A stretch of DNA of 64,000 bases from Sedimenticola sp. Its GTDB lineage: Bacteria; Pseudomonadota; Gammaproteobacteria; Chromatiales; Chromatiaceae. This document shows, one piece after another, positions 19,854 through 29,037 of the stretch (the first letter of the stretch is position 1; every line of letters begins with the position of its first letter). The stretch lies in assembly GCA_011051655.1 (NCBI GenBank), contig DRKS01000045.1:1-64000 (forward strand), read 5' to 3'. Made by a program: the position numbers and the translations under genes. Under the pieces are notes generated by a model. That model was not told where the DNA came from. It saw only the letters and a program-made list of their open reading frames with translations, and did no database searches.

Positions 19854-20908
19854 CGGCCCAACTGCGGCTGGAGACAGTTGCCGTGAGGCTGGATGGTCAA
19901 ACCATCGTCAGCGATATCAGCCTGGAACTGGCGGCGGGGGAGATCGGCTGCCTGCTCGGTCCCAGCGGCTGCGGCAAGACCACCCTGCTGCGCGCCATCG
20001 CCGGTTTCGAGCGGCCCGCCGCCGGGGAGATTCATCTGCGCGGCCACCGGGTGGCCAGCCCCCGGACCCTGCTGGCGCCGGAGCAGCGCCGGGTCGGCAT
20101 GGTGTTTCAGGACCTGGCCCTGTTCCCCCACCTCAGCGTCGGCGCCAACATCGCCTTCGGCATGCGGGGCCGGAGCAAAAAAGAGATCGATGAGCGCATC
20201 GGGGAGTTGCTGGAGCTGGTCGGATTACCCGAACTGCGCGACGTTCATCCCCACCGGCTCTCCGGCGGCCAGCAGCAGCGCATCGCCCTGGCCCGCGCCA
20301 TGGCGCCGCGGCCGGACCTGCTGTTGCTGGACGAGCCCTTCAGCAGCCAGGACACCGAGCGCCGGGAGCAACTGGCCCGCGAGGTGGGCCGGATCCTGCG
20401 CCAGGACGGCATCACCGCCCTGCTGGTCACCCACGACCAGCACGAGGCCTTCGCCATGGCGGACCACATCGGCGTCATGCGAGACGGCCGGCTGTTGCAG
20501 TGGGACAGCCCCTACAACCTCTATCATTGCCCCCTGTCACGGGAGGTGGCGGATTTCATCGGCCAGGGGGTGCTGATTCAGGGACGGGTGCTGGAAGAAG
20601 GCAGGCTCGAAACCCCCCTCGGCGTGGTGGCCGGAGACTTTTCCCAGCCCCTACCCCCCGGCGCGGCGGTGGATCTCCTGGTCCGGCCGGACGACATCAT
20701 CCATGACGATCACAGCGACAATGCCGGAACCGTTACGGAAAAGGTCTTCCGCGGCGAGCAATACCTCTACACCCTGGGCCTGCCCAATGGCACCAGGGTT
20801 CTCTGCCTGGCGCCGAGTCATCACGATCACAGGATCGGGGAAAGGATCGGCATCCGGCTCGACCTGGATCACCTGGTCATATTCCCGCGCAAAGCGGCGG
20901 ACGGCTGA
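19850..20908 (+). CDS. Ferric-iron ABC transporter, ATP-binding protein (FbpC-like)
   Basis: A 352-residue ABC ATPase. Walker A GPSGCGKTTLLRAIAG (about 37-52), ABC signature LSGGQQQRIALARAM, Walker B DLLLLDEPFS and the H-loop LLVTHDQHEAF are all present. The C-terminal third carries a TOBE/OB-like regulatory domain (VDLLVRPDDIIHDDHS), as in FbpC and CysA/PotA types. It completes the three-gene iron uptake operon. The palindromic element beginning about 11-22 nt after its stop may serve as its terminator. Confidence 0.93.
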   Translation: MTAQLRLETVAVRLDGQTIVSDISLELAAGEIGCLLGPSGCGKTTLLRAIAGFERPAAGEIHLRGHRVASPRTLLAPEQRRVGMVFQDLALFPHLSVGANIAFGMRGRSKKEIDERIGELLELVGLPELRDVHPHRLSGGQQQRIALARAMAPRPDLLLLDEPFSSQDTERREQLAREVGRILRQDGITALLVTHDQHEAFAMADHIGVMRDGRLLQWDSPYNLYHCPLSREVADFIGQGVLIQGRVLEEGRLETPLGVVAGDFSQPLPPGAAVDLLVRPDDIIHDDHSDNAGTVTEKVFRGEQYLYTLGLPNGTRVLCLAPSHHDHRIGERIGIRLDLDHLVIFPRKAADG

Positions 20909-20918
20909 ATCAGCCCTC

Positions 20919-21103
20919 AAGGCCCTCTCGGAGCCTGTCGGGTTTAGGTGGATTGTAGCGAGGGAGTGGGAGAGTGAGCGCAAATATTCCCGGTTTTGAG
21001 GCGCATAGTGGGCCTACGCAACGAAAAACCGGGGATATTTGAGCCGCTCTCCCACTTGTGCAGCCAGTTCATCCTAAACCCGACAGGCTCCTGGGAGGGC
21101 CTT
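20919..21103. repeat. Palindromic MITE-like element
   Basis: A long imperfect inverted repeat. The terminal 19 bases GGAGCCTGTCGGGTTTAGG (20930-20948) recur exactly, inverted, at 21074-21092. Internal blocks also match across the axis: GTGGGAGAG with CTCTCCCAC, CAAATAT with ATATTTG, and CCGGTTTT with AAAACCGG. Flanking AAGGCCCTC (20919-20927) and GAGGGCCTT (21095-21103) extend the symmetry. There is no ORF of its own. The right end lies in the CheY-like gene and supplies its stop codon. It sits between two convergent genes and may work as a bidirectional terminator. Confidence 0.8.
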
Positions 21104-21463
21104 CCTCAGCAGGGCGTCCAGCTCTTCGATCCGGAAAGGCTTGGTCAGGGTCTTCAGGATATTCAACCCATGGGCCGAGCCGAGCTTGTCCGCTATTTCC
21201 AGGTATTGCTTTCCATAACCGCTGATCAGGATGATGCAAGCCCGGCTGTTCCTTGCCGCCAGTTCCTGCAACACCTCGATGCCGTCCATATCCGGCATGA
21301 CCAGATCGAGAACGATGACGTCCGGCTCCCCATCCAGCGTCTTCATTAATTCTCTGCCATTGGCCACTATCCTGGCATCGAAACCCAGCAGGCCGGCCCT
21401 GCCCTGCACCAAATTGGCGATATCCAACTCGTCATCCACGACGACCAGTCTTGGTTTGTCCAT
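21074..21463 (-). CDS. Single-domain response regulator (CheY-like receiver)
   Basis: A 129-residue stand-alone receiver domain with no output domain. The acidic pair is VVDDE (8-12), the phospho-acceptor Asp lies in VIVLDLVMPDMDG (about 49-61), the switch Ser in LISGYGK, and the Lys in TLTKPFRIEE. The last residues PGACRV and the TAG stop are encoded by the terminal repeat of the adjacent palindromic element, so the native C-terminus may have been altered. Partner kinase unknown; the nearest is the HDOD-GAF kinase at 26852-29005, which already has an adjacent receiver protein. Confidence 0.88.
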   Translation of the reverse strand: MDKPRLVVVDDELDIANLVQGRAGLLGFDARIVANGRELMKTLDGEPDVIVLDLVMPDMDGIEVLQELAARNSRACIILISGYGKQYLEIADKLGSAHGLNILKTLTKPFRIEELDALLRKALPGACRV

Positions 21464-21818
21464 TTCATTCCTTCCCGATCAGGGGGCTCCCCTATCCACC
21501 AAGCCAGATCCGGCCTGAAGTACGGCTTATCAAGCAACCCCGGGATAAAATCTCACAGCCGGTTTCCTGGTGAAAACCGGGCAAGCCCTCCCCTTATTAT
21601 AGGATTTTCCGTCCCAATATTTGGATAATATCCGCCTGTTGTCGGGACCGGATTCCGCTATTCCCCGGAAGATCGTATTACAATATGGCAACCCTGATTC
21701 TTTATTCCGATTCAACAGGTTACAAGAAAGATTTCCGGTGTCTGACAGGGCCTGCCCGAGCCCCGTTACCGGGAATACAGTGATTTCCACCCGTTCCAAC
21801 AACCTCCGGAGAAGCAAC
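21464..21818. other. 355-bp divergent gap between the receiver gene and rapA
   Basis: No protein gene is convincing here. A frame in phase with rapA stays open back to 21621, but its residues do not resemble RapA. An inverted repeat CCGGTTT/AAACCGG lies at about 21557-21578, and TATAGG near 21598 could be a -10 for rapA. Promoters for both flanking genes must be here, but I cannot place them firmly. Confidence 0.5.
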
Positions 21819-24602
21819 TTGCAGCAATTCATCCCTGGCCAGCGCTGGACCAGCAATACCGAGCCCGAACTGGGCCTTGGCACCCTCATCGCCGCCGAAG
21901 GTCGCACTGTCCGCATCATCTTCCTGGCCACCGGTGAAATACGCAACTACGCCATCGGCAATATGCCCCTCAGCCGGGTCCGCTTCGGGCAGGGCGACCG
22001 GATCGAAAGCCATGAGGGCTGGTTCCTGAATGTGGATACGGTGACAGAGGAAGGCGGCCTGCTCATCTACCAGGGAAGACGGGATGACGGCACCGAGGCC
22101 ATGCTCGCCGAGGGCGAGCTCAGCAACTTCATCCAATTCAACAAGCCCCGGGACCGCCTCTTCGCAGGCCAGATCGATGATGACCGCTGGTTCGAATTGC
22201 GCTACGAAACCCTGCGGCAGGTCGCCAAGCTGGAGCAATCACCGGTGCGCGGCCTGTGCGGCAGCCGCACCAGCCTGCTGCCCCACCAGCTCTACATCGC
22301 CCATGAAGTCGCCTCGCGGCACGCCCCCCGCGTCCTGCTTGCCGATGAGGTCGGGCTGGGCAAGACCATTGAGGCCTGTCTCATTCTGCACCATCAATTG
22401 CTCACCGGGCGCGCCCGGCGGGCGTTGATCGTGGTGCCCGGGCCCCTGGTCCACCAATGGCTGGTGGAGCTTCTGCGGCGCTTCAACCTGCGCTTCAGCA
22501 TCTTCGACGAAGAGCGCTGCCGGGCCATCGAGGAGTCCGGCCAGGCGGCGAACCCCTTCCAGGCGGAACAACTGGTGCTGTGCAGCCTGGGCCTTTTCAC
22601 TCAATCCCGGCTGCGCCAGGACCAGGTTGCGGACGGGGACTGGGACCTGCTCATCGTGGACGAGGCCCATCATCTGGAGTGGTCTGAAGAAAAAAGCAGC
22701 CCCGAATACCGGATCATCGAGCGCCTGGCGGAGCGGACCCGCGGCGTACTGTTGCTTACCGCCACTCCGGAACAGCTGGGGCGCACCGGCCATTTCGCCC
22801 GCCTGCGCCTGCTGGACCCGGACCGGTTCTACGATCTCGACAGCTTCCGGCGGGAGGAGGCCCTCTACGAACCGGTGGCCGAGGCGGTGGAAAAGCTGCT
22901 GTCAGGCGAACCCGTGCCCGAGGAGAGCACCCAACAACTCCTGAACAGGCTGGGTGAGGAAGACGCCGCCCCCCTCCTCCACCGGCTGAACGCCCCGGCA
23001 GCCGCCAAGGATCAACGGGAAGAGTCCCGCGCCAGGCTGATCGAAATGCTGCTGGACCGTCACGGCACCAGCCGGGTGCTGTTTCGCAACACCCGCGCCC
23101 GGATAAAGGGGTTTCCCAAGCGGCGGCTATTGTCCTACCCCCTCCCAAGGTCCGGGCAATCCGATCCCCGCGTCCCCTGGCTGATCCAAACCCTGCGCAG
23201 GCTCGCCGGTGAAAAGATCCTGCTGATTTGCGCCAAGCCCGCCACCGTCATGGCGCTGGAAGAGACCCTCCGCACCCGTGAGGGCATCCACAGCGCCCTG
23301 TTCCACGAGGGCATGAGCATCGTGGAGCGGGACCGCGCCGCCGCCTGGTTCGCCGATCCGGAAAAAGGGGCGCAACTGCTGCTGTGCTCGGAAATCGGCA
23401 GCGAAGGGCGCAACTTCCAGTTCGCTCACCACCTGGTGCTGTTCGACCTCCCCCTGGACCCGGACCTGCTGGAACAGCGCATCGGCCGCCTGGACCGCAT
23501 CGGCCAAAGGGAGACCATTCATATCCACGCGCCCTTTATCGAGGGAAGCGCCCAGGAGGTGCTGTACCGCTGGTTCCACCAGGGCCTGAACGCCTTCGAA
23601 GAGATCTGCCCCGCCGGCCACAAGATCTTCAGCGATCTCCGGCCCGCCCTGGCACAGGCCATGGAACATCCGGATGACAAGGCCCGGCTGGATGCCCTGA
23701 TCGAGGACACCCGCGAGCGGCTGGCCAGGGCCAGTGACGCCCTGAAGCGGGGCCGCGACCACTTGCTGGAGCTGAACTCCTGCCGGGAACAGGCCGCCGA
23801 AGCGCTGCGCGCCGCCATCGAAGACATCGACCGCGATCCCGCCCTGGCGAACTACATGGCGCGCCTGTTCGCCTGCTACGCCGTTGAAATGGAAGAGCAC
23901 TCGGCCCACAGCCACATCCTGCGCCCCACCCCTCACATGCGCTGCGACAGCTTCCCCGGCCTGCCGCCGGAAGGGCTCACCTTCACCTACCGGCGGGACA
24001 TCGCCCTCAGCCATGAAGACCGGCACTACCTGACCTGGGAGCACCCCATGGTGCAAGACGCCATGGAGATGGTCCTCAGCAGCGAAACCGGCAACTGCGC
24101 CGTCACCACCGCGCGGCATCCTGCCATCGAGCCGGGCATGCTGCTGGTTGAAACCCTGTTCCTGTTGGAATGCACAGCACCCAGGCGACTCCGCGCCGGC
24201 CGCTTCCTGCCGCCCACCACCCTGCGCCTGCTCCTCAATGAAGAAAACGAAGAGCTCGGCGACCTGTTGCCCCATGCCGAGCTCTCCAAGGAGGCGCTGC
24301 CGATAGACCAGGCCAGCGCCGGGGAAATCGTGCGCAAGCGCCGCTCACGGATCAGCGCCATGCTGTCCGGGGCCGAAGCGCGGGCGACGGAGCAAATGCC
24401 CGCCATTATCCGCCGGGCGCTTGGGCAAACCCTCGCGGCCTATACGGCTGAGATCCGCCGCCTGGCGGCCCTCAAAAAGATCAACCCAAACGTGCGCGAC
24501 GAAGAAATCGAGGTGCTGCAAGAGGAACTGCGGGCCCTGCACCAGCACATCCAGGGCGCCCGCTTGCGCCTGGAGGCGGTGCGGGTGGTGGTGGGTTGCT
24601 GA
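21819..24602 (+). CDS. rapA: RNA polymerase-associated ATPase RapA (HepA), Swi2/Snf2 family
   Basis: About 927 residues (E. coli RapA 968). It binds core RNA polymerase and helps recycle it. The N-terminal tandem Tudor-like part begins with FIPGQRWTSNTEPELGLGT, matching the E. coli start. Motor motifs: ADEVGLGKTIEA (I), LIVDEAHH (II), LLLTATPEQ (III), GSEGRNFQF (V) and LEQRIGRLDRIGQ (VI). I start it at TTG 21819, because GGAG (21808-21811) lies 7 nt upstream and the product then aligns with RapA from residue 1; the frame upstream has no family match. It converges with the GGDEF-EAL gene with no spacer. Confidence 0.93.
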   Translation: MQQFIPGQRWTSNTEPELGLGTLIAAEGRTVRIIFLATGEIRNYAIGNMPLSRVRFGQGDRIESHEGWFLNVDTVTEEGGLLIYQGRRDDGTEAMLAEGELSNFIQFNKPRDRLFAGQIDDDRWFELRYETLRQVAKLEQSPVRGLCGSRTSLLPHQLYIAHEVASRHAPRVLLADEVGLGKTIEACLILHHQLLTGRARRALIVVPGPLVHQWLVELLRRFNLRFSIFDEERCRAIEESGQAANPFQAEQLVLCSLGLFTQSRLRQDQVADGDWDLLIVDEAHHLEWSEEKSSPEYRIIERLAERTRGVLLLTATPEQLGRTGHFARLRLLDPDRFYDLDSFRREEALYEPVAEAVEKLLSGEPVPEESTQQLLNRLGEEDAAPLLHRLNAPAAAKDQREESRARLIEMLLDRHGTSRVLFRNTRARIKGFPKRRLLSYPLPRSGQSDPRVPWLIQTLRRLAGEKILLICAKPATVMALEETLRTREGIHSALFHEGMSIVERDRAAAWFADPEKGAQLLLCSEIGSEGRNFQFAHHLVLFDLPLDPDLLEQRIGRLDRIGQRETIHIHAPFIEGSAQEVLYRWFHQGLNAFEEICPAGHKIFSDLRPALAQAMEHPDDKARLDALIEDTRERLARASDALKRGRDHLLELNSCREQAAEALRAAIEDIDRDPALANYMARLFACYAVEMEEHSAHSHILRPTPHMRCDSFPGLPPEGLTFTYRRDIALSHEDRHYLTWEHPMVQDAMEMVLSSETGNCAVTTARHPAIEPGMLLVETLFLLECTAPRRLRAGRFLPPTTLRLLLNEENEELGDLLPHAELSKEALPIDQASAGEIVRKRRSRISAMLSGAEARATEQMPAIIRRALGQTLAAYTAEIRRLAALKKINPNVRDEEIEVLQEELRALHQHIQGARLRLEAVRVVVGC

Positions 24603-26825
24603 TCAGGCGACCCTGAACCCTCCATAGCCGGGCAGGCATTGGGACATGCCGTCTGCGGCGGGAAATTCTTTCATGATACCATCGGCAAACACCGGGGAAC
24701 CCAACAGGAACCCCTGCGCCTGGGGGCAGCCTATGGAACGCAGGTATTCCAGTTGAACCTCCGTCTCCACCCCCTCTGCAATGACGTTCAACCCCAGGCC
24801 CTTGCCCATGGCCACCACCGCGGTGATGATGGAATGCTGCTCATGGAGAGATTCGATGCGATTCACGAAGGCGCGGTCCAGCTTCAGGGTTGTCAGGGGA
24901 AGCGCCTGCAGATAGCCAAGGGATGAGTAGCCGGTTCCGAAATCGTCCACGGCTATCCTGACGCCGAAGTAGGTAAGCTGCCGCAGCTTCTGCACCACGT
25001 GCTCTATGTCCCGCATGAGGGCGTTTTCGGTAATCTCCAGCTCCAGCAATTCACCGGGCATCCGGTTCTCGTGCAAAATGCCCAATACGGTCTCGACGAA
25101 GTCCGCCCGGTACAACTGGGCGGCGCAGACGTTGACGGATATGCGCACGCCGTTGATTCCCGCCCGGCGCCAGCGGCGGTGGTCGGCGCAGGCGCTGCGC
25201 AACACCCATTCGCCGATATCGGTAATGAGGCCGGTCTCTTCCGCCAGGGGGATGAAATCCCCCGGCGGTATCAGTCCCTCCTGGGGATGCCGCCAGCGGA
25301 TCAGGGATTCAACCCCGGCAATTTCACCGCTGCCGATGTCAATCTGGGGCTGGTATTGGAGCACGAACTGGTTTTCCGACAGGGCCTTGCGCAAACCACT
25401 CTCCAGGGAAAAATGCCTCGATACCCGGCTCATCATGCTGCCGGAAAAGAATTCATAGCCATTCTTCCCCCGGCCCTTGATGTGGTACATGGCCATATCT
25501 GCATTTTTCACCAGTGTCTCCATGTTCTCGCCGTCGTCGGAGTAGAGCGCAATGCCGATACTGAGGCCGATAAAAATCTCATTGCCTTCGAGCAGGAAGG
25601 GGGCCTTCATGGTCTCTATCATCTTTGCCGCCGTCCTTGCTGCATCTTCCCGGCAACCGATCTCCGGCAACAGGAGATTGAACTCATCCCCGCCAACCCT
25701 TGCCAGGGTATCGCTCTGACGGAGACAGCGGCGAAGACGCTGCGCCACCGCCTGCAACAGCTTGTCTCCGGTAATATGGCCAAGGGAATCGTTGATAATC
25801 TTGAAGCCGTCCAGGTCGAGAACCATGACGGCAAGCAACTGGCCGCTGCGCTTCGCCCTGGACAGGGCGGTTTCCAGGCGATCCCAGAAAAGGGCCCGGT
25901 TTGGAAGGGACGTGAGTACATCGTGGTAAAGCTGATAGTTGATGGTCTCCTCCGCCCGCTTACGCTCGCTGATATCCCGGATGACACCGAAAGAGCCTGC
26001 AAAACCGCCGCCTGGATTCGGATGCATCTCTTCATGGATGCCCATCGAGTTCAACTCAACCGTAATGGGGCGGGAACCATAGGGTGAGGCCGGTGCGCCG
26101 TCGCTCTTGCGCACCACCCTGAGTTCAATCTGGTGAGTAAAGTCCTGCTCGGTCCTGTTTATATCGAATGCAAAGTCGGCCTTTTCAATATCTTCCTGGA
26201 AAATGATTTTGGAATAGTGCTCTCCGATCAACTCCTCTTTGGAATACCCCAGCAGCCCCACTATCCTGTCATTGACAAAACGGAAGCAGCCATTCTTGTC
26301 GAGCATGTAGATAATATCGGGGGAGCTATCTACAAAAAAACGGTAGCGCTGCTCGGAGCTGGCCAGGCGTTTTTGCATCAGAAGATTTTCCCTTTCCAAT
26401 TGCTGTTTCCGCATGGAATTTTCAATGGAATGCAGCAGCTCCGCCGTTGCATAGGGTTTTCGTAAAAGGTCGTGCGCCCCCTGTTGCAAAACCCGGATGG
26501 CATCATCCAGGGCGGCTGCGCCAGTCAAAACAATCACATTGGTATGCGGATGATGCTCCTTGATATATTGCAGCACCTGGTGGCCGTCGATTTGCGGCAT
26601 CTTGAGATCCAGCAGAACCAGGTCGAAGGGCCTTTGCTGCAGGCAGCGTATGGCCTTCCCGCCCCCCGAGGCCGTCACGCACTGGTAACCGTTGAGTTCC
26701 AGCAGCCCTTTCAGGCTGTCGCACATGCGAGGCTCGTCATCCACCACCAGAATAGTGGCGTTACAGTCCTCCTTCGGTGTGATGGTTTTATTCTGAAGAT
26801 CACCGTAAAGAACGTAATCAATCAC
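24603..26825 (-). CDS. Response regulator with PAS, GGDEF and EAL domains (c-di-GMP metabolism)
   Basis: About 740 residues. Order: receiver (about 25-140, phospho-Asp about D73 in LVLLDLKMPQIDG), PAS (about 155-290, ending GVIRDISERKRAEE), GGDEF (about 295-460), EAL (about 475-715). The cyclase motif is a true GGDEF (378-382) with an RQSD inhibitory site five residues before it. The EAL motif reads ESL, but the other catalytic blocks are intact: ELEITEN, DDFGTGYSSL, KLDRAF, EGVET. It may both make and break c-di-GMP. I chose GTG 26825, with GGGGGA upstream, since a TTG at 26921 would overlap the kinase gene by 70 nt. It follows the HDOD-GAF kinase, its likely partner. Confidence 0.88.
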   Translation of the reverse strand: MIDYVLYGDLQNKTITPKEDCNATILVVDDEPRMCDSLKGLLELNGYQCVTASGGGKAIRCLQQRPFDLVLLDLKMPQIDGHQVLQYIKEHHPHTNVIVLTGAAALDDAIRVLQQGAHDLLRKPYATAELLHSIENSMRKQQLERENLLMQKRLASSEQRYRFFVDSSPDIIYMLDKNGCFRFVNDRIVGLLGYSKEELIGEHYSKIIFQEDIEKADFAFDINRTEQDFTHQIELRVVRKSDGAPASPYGSRPITVELNSMGIHEEMHPNPGGGFAGSFGVIRDISERKRAEETINYQLYHDVLTSLPNRALFWDRLETALSRAKRSGQLLAVMVLDLDGFKIINDSLGHITGDKLLQAVAQRLRRCLRQSDTLARVGGDEFNLLLPEIGCREDAARTAAKMIETMKAPFLLEGNEIFIGLSIGIALYSDDGENMETLVKNADMAMYHIKGRGKNGYEFFSGSMMSRVSRHFSLESGLRKALSENQFVLQYQPQIDIGSGEIAGVESLIRWRHPQEGLIPPGDFIPLAEETGLITDIGEWVLRSACADHRRWRRAGINGVRISVNVCAAQLYRADFVETVLGILHENRMPGELLELEITENALMRDIEHVVQKLRQLTYFGVRIAVDDFGTGYSSLGYLQALPLTTLKLDRAFVNRIESLHEQHSIITAVVAMGKGLGLNVIAEGVETEVQLEYLRSIGCPQAQGFLLGSPVFADGIMKEFPAADGMSQCLPGYGGFRVA

Positions 26826-26851
26826 CGGCTGTCCCCCAAGTTTTTTTGCTG

Positions 26852-29005
26852 TTAACTTTTCTTCGCTGTCTGAGGAAGCAGGATCCGGAATTCGGTCCCT
26901 TTGTTCCGGCTGCTGCTGCAACTGATGGTCCCACCCAAATCCGTTACCAGTTGTTTGACGATAGTCAGCCCCAAGCCGGAGTGTCCCCGGCCCTTGGTGC
27001 TGGCGACCGGCTTGAACAGATCCTTTATGACATGGTCCGGCATCCCCGGGCCGTTGTCCGCCACGGTCAGCTCGACGAACAGTTCGCCATTGACATTCAC
27101 CTGGCCCCTGGTCCCGATAAAAACGGATCCGCCCTCCGGCATGGCCTCTGCGGCATTCTTGATCAGATTGGTGAGGATCTGCTTCAGGCTGTTTCGGTTA
27201 GTTGAAAGTAGCGGCATCGATTCATCCAGGTTTAGTTCATCCTGGATTGCGCATGCCGAAAAAAGGGATACCCTGAAGATGGAGAGCAAATCCCGTATCA
27301 ATCCGTTCAGGTCCAGTTCCCCTGCCGGCTCCTCTTCAGCCGTGGGCAGATCCCTTAAACGAAGCAGGATGCCCGCCACCCGCTCGATCTCCTCTTTCAG
27401 GATGCTGAATCGAAGCTGGGTCACCCGGTCACCCTTTAACTCGGCGGCAAGGATCTCGAGATAGTTTTTTATAATGCCCAAGGGATTGTTGGCTTCGTGC
27501 ACCAGTTTTCCGATCCGCTCCTGTTGCCGCTCTTGTGCCGATTCCAGGAATTGCTGTTGGACCGCGGCCAAGCGATGGCATCGCGAGATCGCCTGTGCCG
27601 CTTCGGTTGCAAAGCAGGTCACCAGGCCGCCTTGCTGGAGCAGTTCCGGGGGTTGTCCGCAGTCCAGGCCTGCAACCAGCACCCCGATATCCTGCCGCCC
27701 GGCAATGAGCGGGATGCAGAGCAGCCCCTCCGCCCCAAGCAGCCTGATTATCTGCTGGTCGATCACCGAGAGGCTTGCCGTATTTGAAATATCGAACGAG
27801 GAGAACGGGGAGCGCTGGAGAATGGCCTCGGCAACCAGGCTGCGGCCGGCCTTCACAGGGATGGAGATTTGTTCCTGCTTTTCATCACCCGGCAGGCTGG
27901 CGGCGGCAACCGACAACCGCCCGGCTTCAGTGTCGTATAAAAAGCAGAGACTGCGGGAAAGCCCGAAAAGGATATTCAGATCCACCAGGATGGCCCGCAG
28001 GACAGCATCCAGATCGCCATCGTCCTCCATGTTTTGGCGCGCGCCATCGAGCAATGCGATAGTGCGGACCTGTCTGGCCAATTCCAGTTTGGCCCGTTCA
28101 CTCTCTGCCTGAAAAACCGTTTCAACGCTGGAGTCCCTTCCGGCATCCGCCCCGGGATCGAATTTTATTCCCATCGCCTCGGCGGCTTCACAGACTTGCC
28201 GGTCAGCATCCTCGAGCAAATCTTCCAACAAGGGCTGTGTCAGACCAAACAGGAGATCGGCCTGTTGGGATAATTGAATCGGGTCCCCGCTTCCCTGGCT
28301 CAGCTTATGGCCAAGATTGATCAGCCTGGTAAGGCGTGGCGTATCCAGAATCGATTCGGCGACTTCCCGCTGATACAAAATGGCATCACTCAAAAATGAC
28401 CCAAGTCCCCAATCATCGATCAGCATGGCCCCCACTTCGGGGGCGGTTGCACCGAACAGCTCCCGCTCCCCCGCATTCAGTTCCTCTGTGGTTTTCGCGC
28501 TCAGCAGCAACTGTGAATAGCCGTCGGGAGATTCTCTCAGCAGCACCAGTTGGCCAATGTTATGAAGCAGGCCCGTCAGGTAGGCCTCATCCTCCGGCTC
28601 GTAACCCGTGAGCCGCGCCAGGGATTTTGCGCTATAGGCGCAGGTCAGTGAGGTTTGCCAGAATCTCGCCACAAGGCGATCCCCCTCGCCGTCAAACCCC
28701 GAAAAGAATTGATGAACCGCAGAAGTGACAGCGATGGTCCTGATGGTCTTGAGGCCGAGGACGACCAGCAACCGGTTGAAATCCGTTGTATCCCGCCACT
28801 GGGCGTAAACCGGGGAATTGGCCACCGCAACGACCTTCGAGCAAAGGGCCACATCCTTTTTGATAATGCCGGCGAGTTCCTCGAAACCGACATCGGGTCT
28901 ATGGCACGCCTCGATCAGTTTGAGCAAGGCCTGGGGGGCGGAAGGAAGCTTCCCCACATTTATACAGGCGGCATTTTTCTTGGATGGGGTGTTCATAGCT
29001 AACAT
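26852..29005 (-). CDS. HDOD-GAF hybrid sensor histidine kinase
   Basis: A 717-residue soluble protein. HDOD domain about 15-215 (GLLHNIGQLVLL, 145-156, keeps only part of the HD signature, as usual in HDOD), GAF about 320-475, then a histidine kinase: phospho-acceptor H503 in KLVHEANNPLG, N box LTNLIKNAAEA (611-621), G1 DNGPGMP, G2 GHSGLGLTIV. No transmembrane segment is seen, so it senses a cytoplasmic signal, perhaps a small ligand at GAF. It lies 26 nt upstream of the REC-PAS-GGDEF-EAL gene on the same strand, so phosphotransfer to that receiver is the natural inference. Divergent from the FlhG-like ATPase by 32 nt. Confidence 0.87.
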   Translation of the reverse strand: MLAMNTPSKKNAACINVGKLPSAPQALLKLIEACHRPDVGFEELAGIIKKDVALCSKVVAVANSPVYAQWRDTTDFNRLLVVLGLKTIRTIAVTSAVHQFFSGFDGEGDRLVARFWQTSLTCAYSAKSLARLTGYEPEDEAYLTGLLHNIGQLVLLRESPDGYSQLLLSAKTTEELNAGERELFGATAPEVGAMLIDDWGLGSFLSDAILYQREVAESILDTPRLTRLINLGHKLSQGSGDPIQLSQQADLLFGLTQPLLEDLLEDADRQVCEAAEAMGIKFDPGADAGRDSSVETVFQAESERAKLELARQVRTIALLDGARQNMEDDGDLDAVLRAILVDLNILFGLSRSLCFLYDTEAGRLSVAAASLPGDEKQEQISIPVKAGRSLVAEAILQRSPFSSFDISNTASLSVIDQQIIRLLGAEGLLCIPLIAGRQDIGVLVAGLDCGQPPELLQQGGLVTCFATEAAQAISRCHRLAAVQQQFLESAQERQQERIGKLVHEANNPLGIIKNYLEILAAELKGDRVTQLRFSILKEEIERVAGILLRLRDLPTAEEEPAGELDLNGLIRDLLSIFRVSLFSACAIQDELNLDESMPLLSTNRNSLKQILTNLIKNAAEAMPEGGSVFIGTRGQVNVNGELFVELTVADNGPGMPDHVIKDLFKPVASTKGRGHSGLGLTIVKQLVTDLGGTISCSSSRNKGTEFRILLPQTAKKS

Positions 29006-29037
29006 GCTATTTTAAAAGTAGAGCATAACTCTATGAT

